Source: Streptomyces sp. WMMC940 (GTDB lineage: Bacteria > Actinomycetota > Actinomycetes > Streptomycetales > Streptomycetaceae). From it: 64,000 nucleotides of DNA. The translations under genes and the position numbers were made by a program. Positions 16,970-25,906 of this stretch are shown here, in pieces (position 1 is the first letter of the stretch; each line of letters starts with the position of its first letter). A model generated the notes under the pieces. The model saw nothing but the letters and a program-made list of their open reading frames with translations, was not told the DNA's origin and ran no database searches. Location of the stretch: the NCBI RefSeq assembly GCF_027460265.1, contig NZ_JAPZBC010000001.1, positions 434,001 through 498,000 on the forward strand, written 5' to 3'.

Positions 16970-18043
16970 ATGGACGGGGAGAGCCGCAACACCTCCGCGG
17001 CACCGGGGGCCGCGGAGCCGCACGAGCCGGACCCCTCCACGGGGAAGCACGCCCCTGAGGGGTCCGGAAGACCCGGCGCGACGGCGATGGCGGCCGGAGC
17101 GGACACCGCGCTGCTCAGGGGACTGCGGATCGACGACGCCCGCCCCGAGCAGCCGGTCCTGCTGGACGGTGACGGCACGCCGATCGGCACCTGGCGCGAG
17201 AACCATCCCTACGACCACAAGCTGAGCCGCAAAGCCTACGAGCGCGAGAAGCGAGTGCTGCAGATCGAGCTGCTGAAGCTGCAGAAGTGGGTCAGGGACA
17301 CGGGCCGGCGCATGGTCGTCGTGTGCGAGGGCCGCGACGCGGCGGGCAAGGGCGGCACGATCAAGCGCTTCACCGAACGCCTCAATCCGCGCGGCGCGCG
17401 CGTTGTGGCCCTGGACAAACCCACCGAACGGGAGTCCGGCCAGTGGTACTTCCAGCGGTATGTGTCCCACCTCCCCGCCGCCGGCGAGATCGTCTTCTTC
17501 GACCGGTCCTGGTACAACCGGGCGGGCGTGGAGCGGGTCATGGACTTCTGCACCCCCGAGGAGTACCGGCACTTCCTCGCCCAGGCACCGGTGTTCGAGA
17601 GACTGCTGACGGACGACGGCGTGATGCTGGTGAAGTTCTGGTTCTCGGTGTCCCGCAGTGAGCAGCGCACACGGTTCGCGATCCGCCAGGTCGACCCCGT
17701 CCGCCGGTGGAAGCTCTCCCCCACCGACCTCGCGTCGCTCGACCGCTGGGACGACTACACCCGGGCCAAGGTCGACATGTTCCGGGAGACCGACACGCCT
17801 CACGCGCCGTGGACCGTGGTGAAGAACAACGACAAACGACGCGGCCGGCTGGAGGCGATGCGGCATCTGCTCCTCCGCGCCGACTACGCGGACAAGGACC
17901 CGGAGGCCGCGGGAAAGGCGGACCCGCTGATCATCGGTGCCGCCGACACCCTGCTGGAACGCGGTGAGACACCTGCCGATCTGACCCCCACTCCCCTGGC
18001 ACCGATCGACGACGGACCCGGCAACCATCCCGGACGGCGGTGA
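16970..18043 (+). CDS. ppk2: Polyphosphate kinase 2
   Basis: 357 residues from ATG 16970 (GAGGAGG 7 bases upstream). The N-terminal 50 residues are low-complexity. The PPK2 catalytic domain has Walker A G121-RDAAGKGGT-130 and Walker B EIVFFDRSWYNRAG (173-186), followed by the lid-region residues and WKLSPTD/WDDYTRAK near the C terminus. PPK2 enzymes transfer phosphate between polyphosphate and nucleotides, often forming GTP or ATP from the diphosphate in actinobacteria. The direction is not decided by the sequence. An 8-bp tandem repeat in the leader could affect its expression. Confidence 0.95.
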   Translation: MDGESRNTSAAPGAAEPHEPDPSTGKHAPEGSGRPGATAMAAGADTALLRGLRIDDARPEQPVLLDGDGTPIGTWRENHPYDHKLSRKAYEREKRVLQIELLKLQKWVRDTGRRMVVVCEGRDAAGKGGTIKRFTERLNPRGARVVALDKPTERESGQWYFQRYVSHLPAAGEIVFFDRSWYNRAGVERVMDFCTPEEYRHFLAQAPVFERLLTDDGVMLVKFWFSVSRSEQRTRFAIRQVDPVRRWKLSPTDLASLDRWDDYTRAKVDMFRETDTPHAPWTVVKNNDKRRGRLEAMRHLLLRADYADKDPEAAGKADPLIIGAADTLLERGETPADLTPTPLAPIDDGPGNHPGRR

Positions 18044-18136
18044 CGTTCACGGTGCCGACCCTCGACACGCCGGCCCGGGGCGCCCGCCGTGGCAAGGGGC
18101 GGCCCCTCGACGCGCCCCACGGAATCGCCGGTGTGC

Positions 18137-19333
18137 CTAGAGGAACCGCCGGATCGGGGCGACCGAGGCCTCCTTGAGGCGCTGCACGGCGGCGCGCCGC
18201 CTCCAGCGGACGAGATCGATGTCCACGCTGTTCTCGATGTCCTCGTCGAAGTGGGCGTCGAGAGTCGCGGTCAACGACTCGTCGAGGATGGCGAGCATCA
18301 CCTCCTCGTCGTGGTCCATCGAACGCCGGTTGAAGTTGGTGGAGCCGATCAGGGACGCGACCGAGTCCACCGTCATGACCTTGGCGTGCATCATCGTGGG
18401 CTGGTACTGCCGGATGCGCACGCCCGCTTCGAGCAGCGTGGTGTAGTGGTGCTGGCCCGCGAGCTGGCAGGCACGCTGGTCGGTGTGCGGGCCGGGAAGC
18501 AGGATCTCCACCAGCACACCGCGGCGAGCTGTCCGGCACAGCAGGTCGACGAAGAACGCGTCGGGCGCGAAGTACGCGGTCGCCAGGCGGAAGCGCTTCT
18601 CGGCGGAGGTGAGCATGACGCGGATCAGCGTCTGCATGTCCTGCCATCCGATGCTCGCCGAGCCACGGACCACCTGCACCACGGAGTCGCCGTGCCGGGT
18701 GTGCTCGACGAACCGGTCGTGCTCGTCGAACATCTCGTCGTGGCACTCGGCCCAGTTCTGGGCGAACGCCGCCGCGATGCCGTCCACCGCGGGCCCGCGG
18801 ACCTTGACGTGGGTGTCGCGCCACTCGCGCGGGTTGCGGGCGTCCCCGCACCATTCCTCCGCGATGCCCACTCCACCGGTGAAGGCGGTGTGCTCGTCCA
18901 CGACCAGTGCCTTGCGGTGGCATCGGTGGTTCTGCTTGAACGGCGACAGCCAGACGGGCTTGCGGAACCAGGCGACCTGGACGCCGGCGTCGTCCATGGC
19001 GTCGAGGAGGTCCTGCTCTATCTCCTTCGCCCCGAAGCCGTCGAGCAGCAACCGCACACGCACCCCGGCGCGCGCCCGGTCGGCCAGCACCTCGGCGAAG
19101 TCCCGGGCTATCCGCCCCCGCCAGTAGACGAACGTCATCATGTCGACGGTGTGCTCCGCCGCGCGGATCGCCTCCAGCATCGCCGGGAAGATCTCCTGCC
19201 CGTTGCGCAACGGCACGAGTTCGTTGCCCTCGGTCGCCGCCACTCCGATCAGCCGCTCGAGTCTGCGTCGCAGCCGCTGGACGGCGATGTCGGCCGGGCC
19301 GGTGGCGGGACGTAGGGCGTCTTCGAGAGTCAC
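18137..19333 (-). CDS. Phospholipase D-type cardiolipin synthase
   Basis: 398 residues from GTG 19333, which has GGAGG 5 bases upstream; the frame is open much further upstream without homology. It has two HKD motifs: H139-R-K-ALVVD and a second HAKVMTVD near residue 307, followed by GSTNFNRRS. There is no membrane segment at the N terminus, as in ClsB-like forms. PLD-type synthases join two phosphatidylglycerols, or transfer a phosphatidyl group to another alcohol, to make cardiolipin. It converges with ppk2. Confidence 0.9.
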   Translation of the reverse strand: MTLEDALRPATGPADIAVQRLRRRLERLIGVAATEGNELVPLRNGQEIFPAMLEAIRAAEHTVDMMTFVYWRGRIARDFAEVLADRARAGVRVRLLLDGFGAKEIEQDLLDAMDDAGVQVAWFRKPVWLSPFKQNHRCHRKALVVDEHTAFTGGVGIAEEWCGDARNPREWRDTHVKVRGPAVDGIAAAFAQNWAECHDEMFDEHDRFVEHTRHGDSVVQVVRGSASIGWQDMQTLIRVMLTSAEKRFRLATAYFAPDAFFVDLLCRTARRGVLVEILLPGPHTDQRACQLAGQHHYTTLLEAGVRIRQYQPTMMHAKVMTVDSVASLIGSTNFNRRSMDHDEEVMLAILDESLTATLDAHFDEDIENSVDIDLVRWRRRAAVQRLKEASVAPIRRFL

Positions 19334-19803
19334 TTGCGCCTCCAGGCGGCGGGGTCGGCGTTCGGTGTCGTCGTCTCCGACGCGCGGAGGCGGCGGCCGA
19401 CGGGCCGGTCCGCGGCAGGATCGGCGGCGCGGTGCGGCACGGCGCCGACCGCACTGTAGCCGAGGGTGAAAGGGTCTGCGAGGCCGCGACCAGCGACGGT
19501 CCACCGGCGCCGGTGCCCACGGCCCCGTTCCGCCGTCCGGCAGCCCGGGGGAGCCCCGCTGATCCCGCGCGGCGCCGGACCCACCCTGACCGGATCGCGT
19601 TCGGCGGCGGCCCCGCCCGACACGTGCCGCGTCCGCCGCACCACAGGCCGCGCCCGTCCGGCGCACCCGTCCGGTCCGCCGGCCGGGGGCACGGTCGCGG
19701 CTCACGGTCGACGGCCGCGCGCACCTCGGGTCGTCGGGCCGGCCACTCGGGCGCGGTGTCCGTGCGGGGAACCCGACGGTCGGCCGGTCCCCCCGTCGGT
19801 CTC
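19334..19803. other. Intergenic region, 470 bp
   Basis: Very GC-rich. Open frames exist on both strands, but none resembles a protein I recognise. It should contain the promoter of the phospholipase D-type gene; I see no confident promoter, repeat or RNA. Confidence 0.4.
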
Positions 19804-20205
19804 CTACCTCCCCACGGTGCGGATGTCCCCACCGAGCCTGGCGTGCAGAGACCGCACGGTGGCCGGGTGGCCGTAGGCGACCCATCGCGTGCCCGCGAGG
19901 TAGATCGCTCCGTCCGGGAGCGTGTCCGCGATCCATGCGTTCCGTTCACCGGTGCCGGTGAACGTCACCAGGACGTACCGCTCGTCGCCGTCCGCGCAGG
20001 ACGCCAGCCGGTGGCCGGCCTCCTCGGCCTCGAGCGTGGCACGGCAGCCCGCCCTGCCCGCGAGCTCCCCGAGCCTGCCGCCGGGGCGGTCCTCGGGCAA
20101 GGGCCGGTGCACCAGTCCCGCTCCCCAGGCGAACAGGGCCACGGCGACGGTCGCGAGGACCAGAGCGAGGACGCGGTCACGGTTCTTGGACGGGCAGTGG
20201 GGCAC
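19804..20205 (-). CDS. Hypothetical membrane-anchored protein
   Basis: 133 residues if started at GTG 20205; an upstream GTG at 20292 would give 162. One hydrophobic segment (about residues 12-30, VLALVLATVAVALFAWGAG) is followed by an extracytoplasmic domain with two cysteines (GCRATLEA, ASCADGDE) that could form a disulfide. It ends with a basic SLHARLGGDIRTVGR. I do not recognise the family. It is divergent from the DUF6230 gene. The start is uncertain. Confidence 0.55.
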   Translation of the reverse strand: MPHCPSKNRDRVLALVLATVAVALFAWGAGLVHRPLPEDRPGGRLGELAGRAGCRATLEAEEAGHRLASCADGDERYVLVTFTGTGERNAWIADTLPDGAIYLAGTRWVAYGHPATVRSLHARLGGDIRTVGR

Positions 20206-20442
20206 GGGGTCATGGTGCCCCCACGGGCCGGGCAGCACCGCACCCGGGGTGGCCCTCGCCGCCGGGCGGGCCGCGGCGGGCCCGCGCTTCACCCGTCTGC
20301 CCCGCGCACGTGCCGTCGGCCGGAAGATCGGTAAGCCTGGGATCCATCACCGGACGGGGACGTGCCCGTTCCTGTTCGGCCCTGTTCGGCGCACTTCCCG
20401 TCCGGCGTCGGCAGTGACGCTCCACGGCCCCGGGAGACCGCC

Positions 20443-21066
20443 ATGTCGCACAGTCACGGCAGGACACGCTGGAAGCGCTTCGCCGCGGTGCTGGTCCCCT
20501 CGGTGGCCGCCGCGGTGGCCCTGGGCGTCGGCATGGCGGAGGGAGCCCTCGCCGCTTCCTTCCTGATCTCGGGCCGGACGTTCCAGATCAGCGCCGACAC
20601 GCTGAAGGTCCGGGGGCTCAGCATCTACGGCATGGTCGACGTGACCAGGGACGGCACTCCGGTGCCCGTCACGGTCACCGGCTTCCGCCATGCAGAGATC
20701 GGCGGTCTGTGCCAGTCCGTGGTGGTTCCCGTCCCCGTCCTCGGCCCCTACACGCTGAGGCTCACCGGCGGCGAGCGGGACCGGGTCGAGGCGAGGAGCA
20801 TGTTCATCGACTCCAAGGCCCTGTCTATCGGCCGGGCCGAGTTCGAGGACATCGACACCGGCGTGGCGGCGGGCGCCGTCGACAAGGGACCGATCAGCCC
20901 GGGAGACAGGCACTCACGGTACTTCGACCCCGACGGCATCGCCCAGCAGGCCCGGTCGGCCGACCTGACGGACGTGCGGGTGACCGCCGTCGCGGTGACC
21001 GCCGCCACGCTCAGCGTTCCCGATCTGACCATGCGTCTCAAGAGGGGAAGCCGCGAATGCTTCTGA
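20443..21066 (+). CDS. DUF6230 family exported protein
   Basis: 207 residues from ATG 20443 with GGGAG 7 bases upstream. An N-terminal basic region and hydrophobic helix (residues 13-37) form a signal or anchor. The rest is beta-rich with little charge (SFLISGRTFQISADTLKVRGLSIYG and repeated VPVTVTG patterns), as in DUF6230 proteins of Streptomyces. The product is likely exported and structural, but no activity is known. It overlaps the DUF6114 gene by 10 bases; the two families are usually adjacent, so they probably work together at the cell surface. Confidence 0.8.
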   Translation: MSHSHGRTRWKRFAAVLVPSVAAAVALGVGMAEGALAASFLISGRTFQISADTLKVRGLSIYGMVDVTRDGTPVPVTVTGFRHAEIGGLCQSVVVPVPVLGPYTLRLTGGERDRVEARSMFIDSKALSIGRAEFEDIDTGVAAGAVDKGPISPGDRHSRYFDPDGIAQQARSADLTDVRVTAVAVTAATLSVPDLTMRLKRGSRECF

Positions 21067-21614
21067 CCCCCGGGCGCGAGCGCCCATTCCACCGGCTCCC
21101 CCGCGCCACGCGGTCGCGGGCACGCATGCTCCTCGGGGCGGTACGGGCCGTCCGGCCGCCCCGGCGCTCCGACGCCGTCGAGGCTCGTCGGCGCTTCCGC
21201 GCATGGCGCGGCGCGCGGCCGTTCTGGGCGGGCCTGTTCACGCTCGTCGCGGGCCTGCCCATCGTGTACTTCCCCTATGTACCGCTGAGCCTGTCGGGTA
21301 TTCCGTTGGCGCTGTCCACCACGGCGGGCGCGGGGGCCCTGCTCACCGGGACACTCCTCGTCGTGCTGGGCCTCAGCATGTGGCTCCGTCCGCAGACGCG
21401 TGTGTTCGCCGGGATCACGGCACTGCTCCTGTCGCTCGTCTCCTTCCCCGTCGCCAACTTCGGGGGCCTCTTCCTCGGGCTCCTCGCCGGCCTGATCGGC
21501 GGTTCGCTGGCATGCGCCTGGGCAGCACCCCCGGAGAGCGCGAGCGGGACCGCTGTGCCCCCGTACGGCAGGACCCCGTCCTCGGTGCCCTCGGCGGCAC
21601 GCGAATCGGCCTGA
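21057..21614 (+). CDS. DUF6114 family membrane protein
   Basis: 185 residues from ATG 21057, inside the end of the DUF6230 gene, with GGGAAG upstream. RAWRGARPFWAGLFTLVAGLPIVYFPY leads into about four hydrophobic segments, and the tail (after residue 160) is Ala/Pro/Ser-rich. This matches DUF6114, the usual companion of DUF6230. Probably a membrane partner for the exported DUF6230 protein. Function unknown. Confidence 0.8.
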   Translation: MLLTPGRERPFHRLPRATRSRARMLLGAVRAVRPPRRSDAVEARRRFRAWRGARPFWAGLFTLVAGLPIVYFPYVPLSLSGIPLALSTTAGAGALLTGTLLVVLGLSMWLRPQTRVFAGITALLLSLVSFPVANFGGLFLGLLAGLIGGSLACAWAAPPESASGTAVPPYGRTPSSVPSAARESA

Positions 21615-21861
21615 GGCGCCCCGTCGGGCCGGCCCGGGAGCGCGCAGGGCCGCAGCGGCTCGACGACTCCTGACCGCCGATGCGTCTCCGCCGTTCCCAC
21701 ACGGTCCCGGACGTATCGTCACATCGGCCGTCCATATGACAGATCATGGCATTTCGCTCAAAGGACGTTATGGCCGGAACCGTTCGCTCCATGGGCTGCC
21801 GCACGAGGTCGCGGTCCCGATCATGGGTGAGTCGGGTCCCCAGGTCCTCCGGAGGTGCTTC

Positions 21862-22545
21862 GTGATCGCTTTCTGGCCTCGCGGTCTGGACAGGTCGCCC
21901 GCTCCGGCCGGACCCGCCCACGTGGTGGCGGCGGTCACCGACGGCGGCGGCGCCCGGGCGACGGTGACGGTGTGCGGCCATGTCACCGGCCTCGACGCCT
22001 GCGGGCTGGACGGCACGCTCGTGGCCGCCCTGCAGCAGTCCCGGACGGGACTGGACCTCGATCTGTCGCAGGTGACCTACTGCGACACCGCCGGGCTGCG
22101 AATGCTGCTCGATGTGCGCGAGCAGGCTCTGGCCTCGGGGCGGACCGTGCTGGTCACGGTGGCCGGCAGCTTCATGGGGCACCTGCTGGACAAGACCGGA
22201 ACCGCACAGCTGTTCACCACCGGTACGGAGCCCGCAGGGCCCGACGGCACCCCGCTGGCCTCGGCCGTACGCACCGCACTGCTGCGGGCCGGCTTCCCGC
22301 TCACCGGCCGGCCCGGGGTTCCCGGCTTCCTCCATGTCCGCCCCGACGGAGAGGCGGTCGACGTCTTCTGGCGGACCGGCGGCGATCGTGTGGGCACCCG
22401 CGCGGCGGACCGGGTCCTCGGCGACGCCGTGGCCGGGGCCCTGACCGGCTCGGGACTGAAGATCGAGCGGCGGACGGACATCGGGGTCCGTGCCGTCGGC
22501 GGCACCACGCCGCACACCGGGCCCGCGACCCGACCGGCGGACTGA
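21862..22545 (+). CDS. STAS-domain protein (anti-sigma-factor antagonist-like)
   Basis: 227 residues. GTG 21862 has GGAGG exactly 6 bases upstream and is preferred to the ATG at 21736, which lacks a ribosome site. The STAS core reads RATVTVCGHVTGLDACGLDGTL...LDLDLSQVTYCDTAGLRMLLDVREQAL (residues about 32-95); the residue before the usual Ser is Cys-Asp-Thr, so a Thr could be the phosphorylated residue. A further 110 residues of unknown fold follow. STAS antagonists bind anti-sigma kinases and release sigma factors. No kinase gene is adjacent. Confidence 0.8.
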   Translation: MIAFWPRGLDRSPAPAGPAHVVAAVTDGGGARATVTVCGHVTGLDACGLDGTLVAALQQSRTGLDLDLSQVTYCDTAGLRMLLDVREQALASGRTVLVTVAGSFMGHLLDKTGTAQLFTTGTEPAGPDGTPLASAVRTALLRAGFPLTGRPGVPGFLHVRPDGEAVDVFWRTGGDRVGTRAADRVLGDAVAGALTGSGLKIERRTDIGVRAVGGTTPHTGPATRPAD

Positions 22546-22557
22546 CGCACCGTCACC

Positions 22558-22944
22558 ATGCTCTCGACGACAGACGCCCAGCGGCCCTTGCCGCGACCCC
22601 TCGTCATCGTGCACCGGCCCGACGGGTGGGGCGGCAGACGCGTGCGCGTCCATGGCCTCGTCATGGGGCGCGCCTATCACCTGCCGCATGTGGTGGAGTT
22701 CATGCGGAGGGCGTGGCTGGACCCCGGTCAGGTGGATGTCCGGGACCCTCGGCAGGTCGAGTGGCGAGGTGGCGGGCCGGACGTCTGGCCCGGCACCGTG
22801 TGCGCGCCGACTGCGCCGTGCGGTGAGGAGCGGGCCGGGCCCCGGGTCGCTCCGCCCCGCCCCGGGGACGAGGTCCGCGCGGCGGCGCACGGGACGGAAG
22901 CCGAGACGGGGACCGGCCCGGGCCAGGGGCAGGCGGGCCCATGA
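22558..22944 (+). CDS. Hypothetical Streptomyces protein
   Basis: 128 residues, 12 bases after the STAS gene and probably in the same operon. The N-terminal 70 residues are compact (VIVHRPDGWGGRRVRVHGLVMGRAYHL, then VVEFMRRAWLDPGQVDV and VEWRGGGPDVW) and look like a genuine small domain; I recall similar short hypothetical proteins in Streptomyces. The C-terminal half is Pro/Gly/Glu-rich. No function can be assigned. ATG 22558 has only a weak ribosome site, consistent with coupling. Confidence 0.55.
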   Translation: MLSTTDAQRPLPRPLVIVHRPDGWGGRRVRVHGLVMGRAYHLPHVVEFMRRAWLDPGQVDVRDPRQVEWRGGGPDVWPGTVCAPTAPCGEERAGPRVAPPRPGDEVRAAAHGTEAETGTGPGQGQAGP

Positions 22945-23052
22945 GATGCAGCGCTCACCCGGCGGGAGCGAGGCGGAGGCCGTGCGACCCTGCGCGGTCG
23001 TCCCCGCCGGACGCGTGGCGCCACCGGACGGCCACGTGTTTGACTCTCACGC

Positions 23053-23826
23053 ATGCCAACGATTCTCGGTGCGTCACGGCCCGACCCGGCCGCCTACATG
23101 CTGCGGGCAGCAGGCGGCGGCGCCGGGCGAGCGTACGAACAGGAGCTGATCGAGCTGCTGGACGTCCGGCCCGGTCAGACGGTGCTGGACGTCGGGTGCG
23201 GGTCGGGTGCGGATCTGCCCGCGCTGGCGGAACGGGTCGGTGGCGCCGGCACCGTGATCGGCGTGGACCACGACCCGGCCATGCTCGCCGAGGCGCGGCG
23301 GCGCACGACCGGCCTGCCGGTGATCGACCTCCGCGAGGGGGACGCCCACGCCCTGCCCGTGGCGCCCGGCACGGCGAACCGCGCCAAGGTCGACCGGGTC
23401 CTGACGCACGTCGCCGACCCGGTCGCCGTACTGGCGCAACTCCACACGGCCACGCGCCCCGGAGCGCTGGTCGGGCTCGTCGAACCCGACTGGGACACCC
23501 TCGCCGTCGACGCGGAGGACCTCGACACGAGCCGGGCGTTCACGCGGTACACGACCTCCGAAGTGGTCCGCAACGCCACGATCGGCCGCAGTCTCGCCCG
23601 GCTCGCCGAGCGGGCGGGCTTCGTCGTGCAGACCGTGCTCACCACGACACCCGTCTTCCGGGACTTCGAGGACGCCGACCACATGCTGGGACTGGGCCGT
23701 AGCACCCAGCGCGCCATCGAGGAGGGGCACATCGACGCCGCACGCGGCCACAGCTGGTTCGCGTCCCTGTCGGAAGGTCCGTTCTACGCGTCCTTCACCC
23801 TGGTCACCGTCGTCTGCTCGCGCTGA
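23053..23826 (+). CDS. SAM-dependent methyltransferase
   Basis: 257 residues. Class I Rossmann methyltransferase: VLDVGCGSGADLPALAERV (motif I, residues about 39-57), GVDHDPAMLAEAR (motif II) and LREGDAHALPV, with post-I loop. Closest in pattern to UbiE/Menaquinone-type small-molecule methyltransferases. The motif IV region (VDRVLTHVADPVAVLAQ) is normal. Substrate unknown; the neighbours do not point to a pathway. It starts 108 bp after the previous gene. Confidence 0.88.
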   Translation: MPTILGASRPDPAAYMLRAAGGGAGRAYEQELIELLDVRPGQTVLDVGCGSGADLPALAERVGGAGTVIGVDHDPAMLAEARRRTTGLPVIDLREGDAHALPVAPGTANRAKVDRVLTHVADPVAVLAQLHTATRPGALVGLVEPDWDTLAVDAEDLDTSRAFTRYTTSEVVRNATIGRSLARLAERAGFVVQTVLTTTPVFRDFEDADHMLGLGRSTQRAIEEGHIDAARGHSWFASLSEGPFYASFTLVTVVCSR

Positions 23827-24110
23827 GCGAACCCGCCCCACCTCCCGCTCGGCGGCCCGTTCGCCCACGAGGAGGGCCCGCCCGTAACGCGTTCCGTGCC
23901 CCCCTCGGGACACGCGCCCGGGAGCGCGGTGCCCGCCGCGCCGGCGGTCCGCTGCGGGCGACGGCCCGCCCCGGCGAGGTGTCGACGGCCGATCGCGGGG
24001 CATCCGTCCGCAACCGGCTGCGATCGGCTGCCCGGAGCGTCCCGCTCCGGGCGGCCGGGGCGTCCGGGGTCACACGGAGAATGCGGCCTGGCCGCGGAAG
24101 GGCGGTTGAC

Positions 24111-25208
24111 GTGCGCAGTGTGGGTGTCGAGGAAGAACTGCTGTTGGTGGACGCCGAGAGCGGTGAGCCCCGGGCCCTGTCGACGGCCCTGCTGGCCACC
24201 GCCTCGCGCGAGGCCGTCCGTGATGACACGGAGGAGGTCTTCGAGGAGGAACTGCACCGGGAGCAACTGGAGTTCGCGACCCGGCCGCACATCGCCATGC
24301 CGGACATCGCGGAGGAGATCCGGGGCTGGCGGGCCGAGGCCGCGCGCCATGCGGAGCGGGTGGGCGGTGCGGTGGCCGCGCTGGCCACGTCCCCGCTGCC
24401 CGTCAGCCCCTCGATGGGCTTCGGCGAGCGGCACCGCTGGCTGGGCGGGAAGTTCGGCCTGACCGCGCAGGAACAGCTCACCAGCGGCTGCCATGTGCAC
24501 GTCTCGGTGGAATCCGACGAGGAGGGCGTGGCGGTCCTGGACCGCATCCGGCCGTGGCTGGCCGTGCTCATGGCGATGAGCGCGAACTCCCCGTTCTGGC
24601 AGGGCAAGGACACCCGGTACGGCAGCTACCGCAGTCAGGTCTGGGGACGCTGGCCGTCCGCCGGCCCGGTCGACGTCCTCGGCTCGGCGCAGCGCTACCA
24701 CGAACTGGTGCGGGACCTGCTGGGCACGGGTGTGCTCCGTGACGAGGGCATGGTCTACTTCGACGCCCGGCTGTCCCACCGCTATCCGACCGTCGAGATC
24801 CGGGTCGCGGACGTGTGCCTGTCCCCCTCGACGACGGTGCTGCTCGCGACCCTGGCCCGGGGACTGGTGGAAACGGCGGCCCGCGAGTGGCACAAGGGCG
24901 AACCGCCCGCCCGGCACGGGACGTCGCTGCTGCGGATGGCGGCCTGGCAGGCGGGACGGTACGGGCTCGAGCACGAGTTGATGCATCCCCTGACCATGCG
25001 GCCGGAGCCGGCGGGGAACGTGGTGCGCGCGCTCTTCGACCACGTACGGGACGCCCTCGACGTGACGGGTGATCTTGCGGCGGCCCGGAAGGCCCTCGAC
25101 GTACTGCTGTCGGAGGGCAACGGGGCGCGGGTCCAGCGGGAGCTGCTGGAGCGGACCGGCAACCTCCGTGATGTCGTCACGGAGTGCGTGCGGCGTACCC
25201 AGGGCTGA
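24111..25208 (+). CDS. YbdK-type carboxylate-amine ligase (glutamate-cysteine ligase family 2)
   Basis: 365 residues from GTG 24111 (GGAAGG 9 bases upstream); an in-frame ATG at 24081 is possible but has GGAG directly against it. The start VGVEEELLLVD is the hallmark of the GCS2 family; CHVHVSV, RLSHRYPTVEIRVAD and ARHGTSLLRM are also typical. YbdK enzymes make gamma-glutamyl amides with weak glutamate-cysteine ligase activity. Actinobacteria use mycothiol rather than glutathione, so its substrate here is unclear; an ergothioneine-type role cannot be excluded, but no egt genes are near. Confidence 0.9.
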   Translation: MRSVGVEEELLLVDAESGEPRALSTALLATASREAVRDDTEEVFEEELHREQLEFATRPHIAMPDIAEEIRGWRAEAARHAERVGGAVAALATSPLPVSPSMGFGERHRWLGGKFGLTAQEQLTSGCHVHVSVESDEEGVAVLDRIRPWLAVLMAMSANSPFWQGKDTRYGSYRSQVWGRWPSAGPVDVLGSAQRYHELVRDLLGTGVLRDEGMVYFDARLSHRYPTVEIRVADVCLSPSTTVLLATLARGLVETAAREWHKGEPPARHGTSLLRMAAWQAGRYGLEHELMHPLTMRPEPAGNVVRALFDHVRDALDVTGDLAAARKALDVLLSEGNGARVQRELLERTGNLRDVVTECVRRTQG

Positions 25209-25230
25209 CCGGGCTCCGGGGCGGAGGACG

Positions 25231-25428
25231 TCAGGCGGCCCTGGGCAGGGGCCGTTCCCGCTCCTCCGGACCGGGCTCCGGCCGGCGGCGCGGGAGGAGG
25301 CGTGGACGGCGTCGCGGCCGGGCGTGCCGCGGGGGCTCCGGGACCGCGAACAAGCGGTCCTCGAAGCGGTCCATCGCGATGATCAGGAGCAGAAGCGCGG
25401 GGGGAATGAGCACGGCGATGAGAATCAC
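25231..25428 (-). CDS. Small membrane protein, 65 residues
   Basis: GTG 25428 is preceded by GAGGAG at 6 bases, a strong ribosome site. The product has one N-terminal hydrophobic helix (ILIAVLIPPALLLLIIAM), then RFEDRLFAVPEPP and a very Arg/Pro-rich cytoplasmic tail. Similar small proteins are common in Streptomyces and have no known function. It converges with the YbdK-type gene, with the stops about 20 bases apart. Confidence 0.65.
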   Translation of the reverse strand: MILIAVLIPPALLLLIIAMDRFEDRLFAVPEPPRHARPRRRPRLLPRRRPEPGPEERERPLPRAA

Positions 25429-25906
25429 GGGCGTCTCCTCGTGGACTGGAGCTCGCTTTGCCGCCGGAGCGCGAAGCGAACGCCCGTGTTCGTGAAGTTT
25501 CTGTGACCGCTCGCGGGCCGGGGCACCGACCCGGGCGGCACCGGCACGAAAGGGCGCCCGGCGTGCCGAGTCCGTCCTTGTGGGCATGTCCGGCAGACCG
25601 GCGGCCGTAGCCGGTGCGCCGAGCCAAGGGGCGCCCTGGCGGTGAAGGACGGTCCGGGACGGCGGAGTCGAGGTTCCGGGTGGTCGTCACGGCGGAGCCC
25701 CGGGTGGGCGAATCGTCCGTGAGCCGGGCGTAGTTGGCGGGCCACCGGGCCATCAGGTCACCCGTCCCGGACTATTGACTCTTTGTGTGACAGTCGCGAT
25801 TCTCGTCGCACCGCTTGCACGGGTCATGACAGGGGGATCTCGGCGGAAGGTCCCGGCTCCGGACGGACCCGGCCCCGGCCCGGCCGTCCGCTCACCGAAG
25901 GCTTGA
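25429..25906. other. Intergenic region, 478 bp
   Basis: No gene is supported. It separates the small membrane protein (minus) from the secreted hydrolase (plus) and contains a TTGACT promoter candidate. The middle (25500-25740) is plain GC-rich sequence with no recognised element. Confidence 0.4.
25775..25803 (+). promoter_or_regulatory. Housekeeping-type promoter candidate
   Basis: TTGACT at 25775-25780 and GATTCT at 25798-25803, with 17 bases between. The -35 is close to consensus and the -10 is weak. It lies about 100 bp upstream of the secreted hydrolase start. The only such AT-rich stretch in this intergenic region. Confidence 0.4.

Noticed and set aside
16353..17225. Long open frame across the PRC-barrel and ppk2 genes
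   Set aside because: It is out of frame with both genes and includes the repeat array, giving a low-complexity product.
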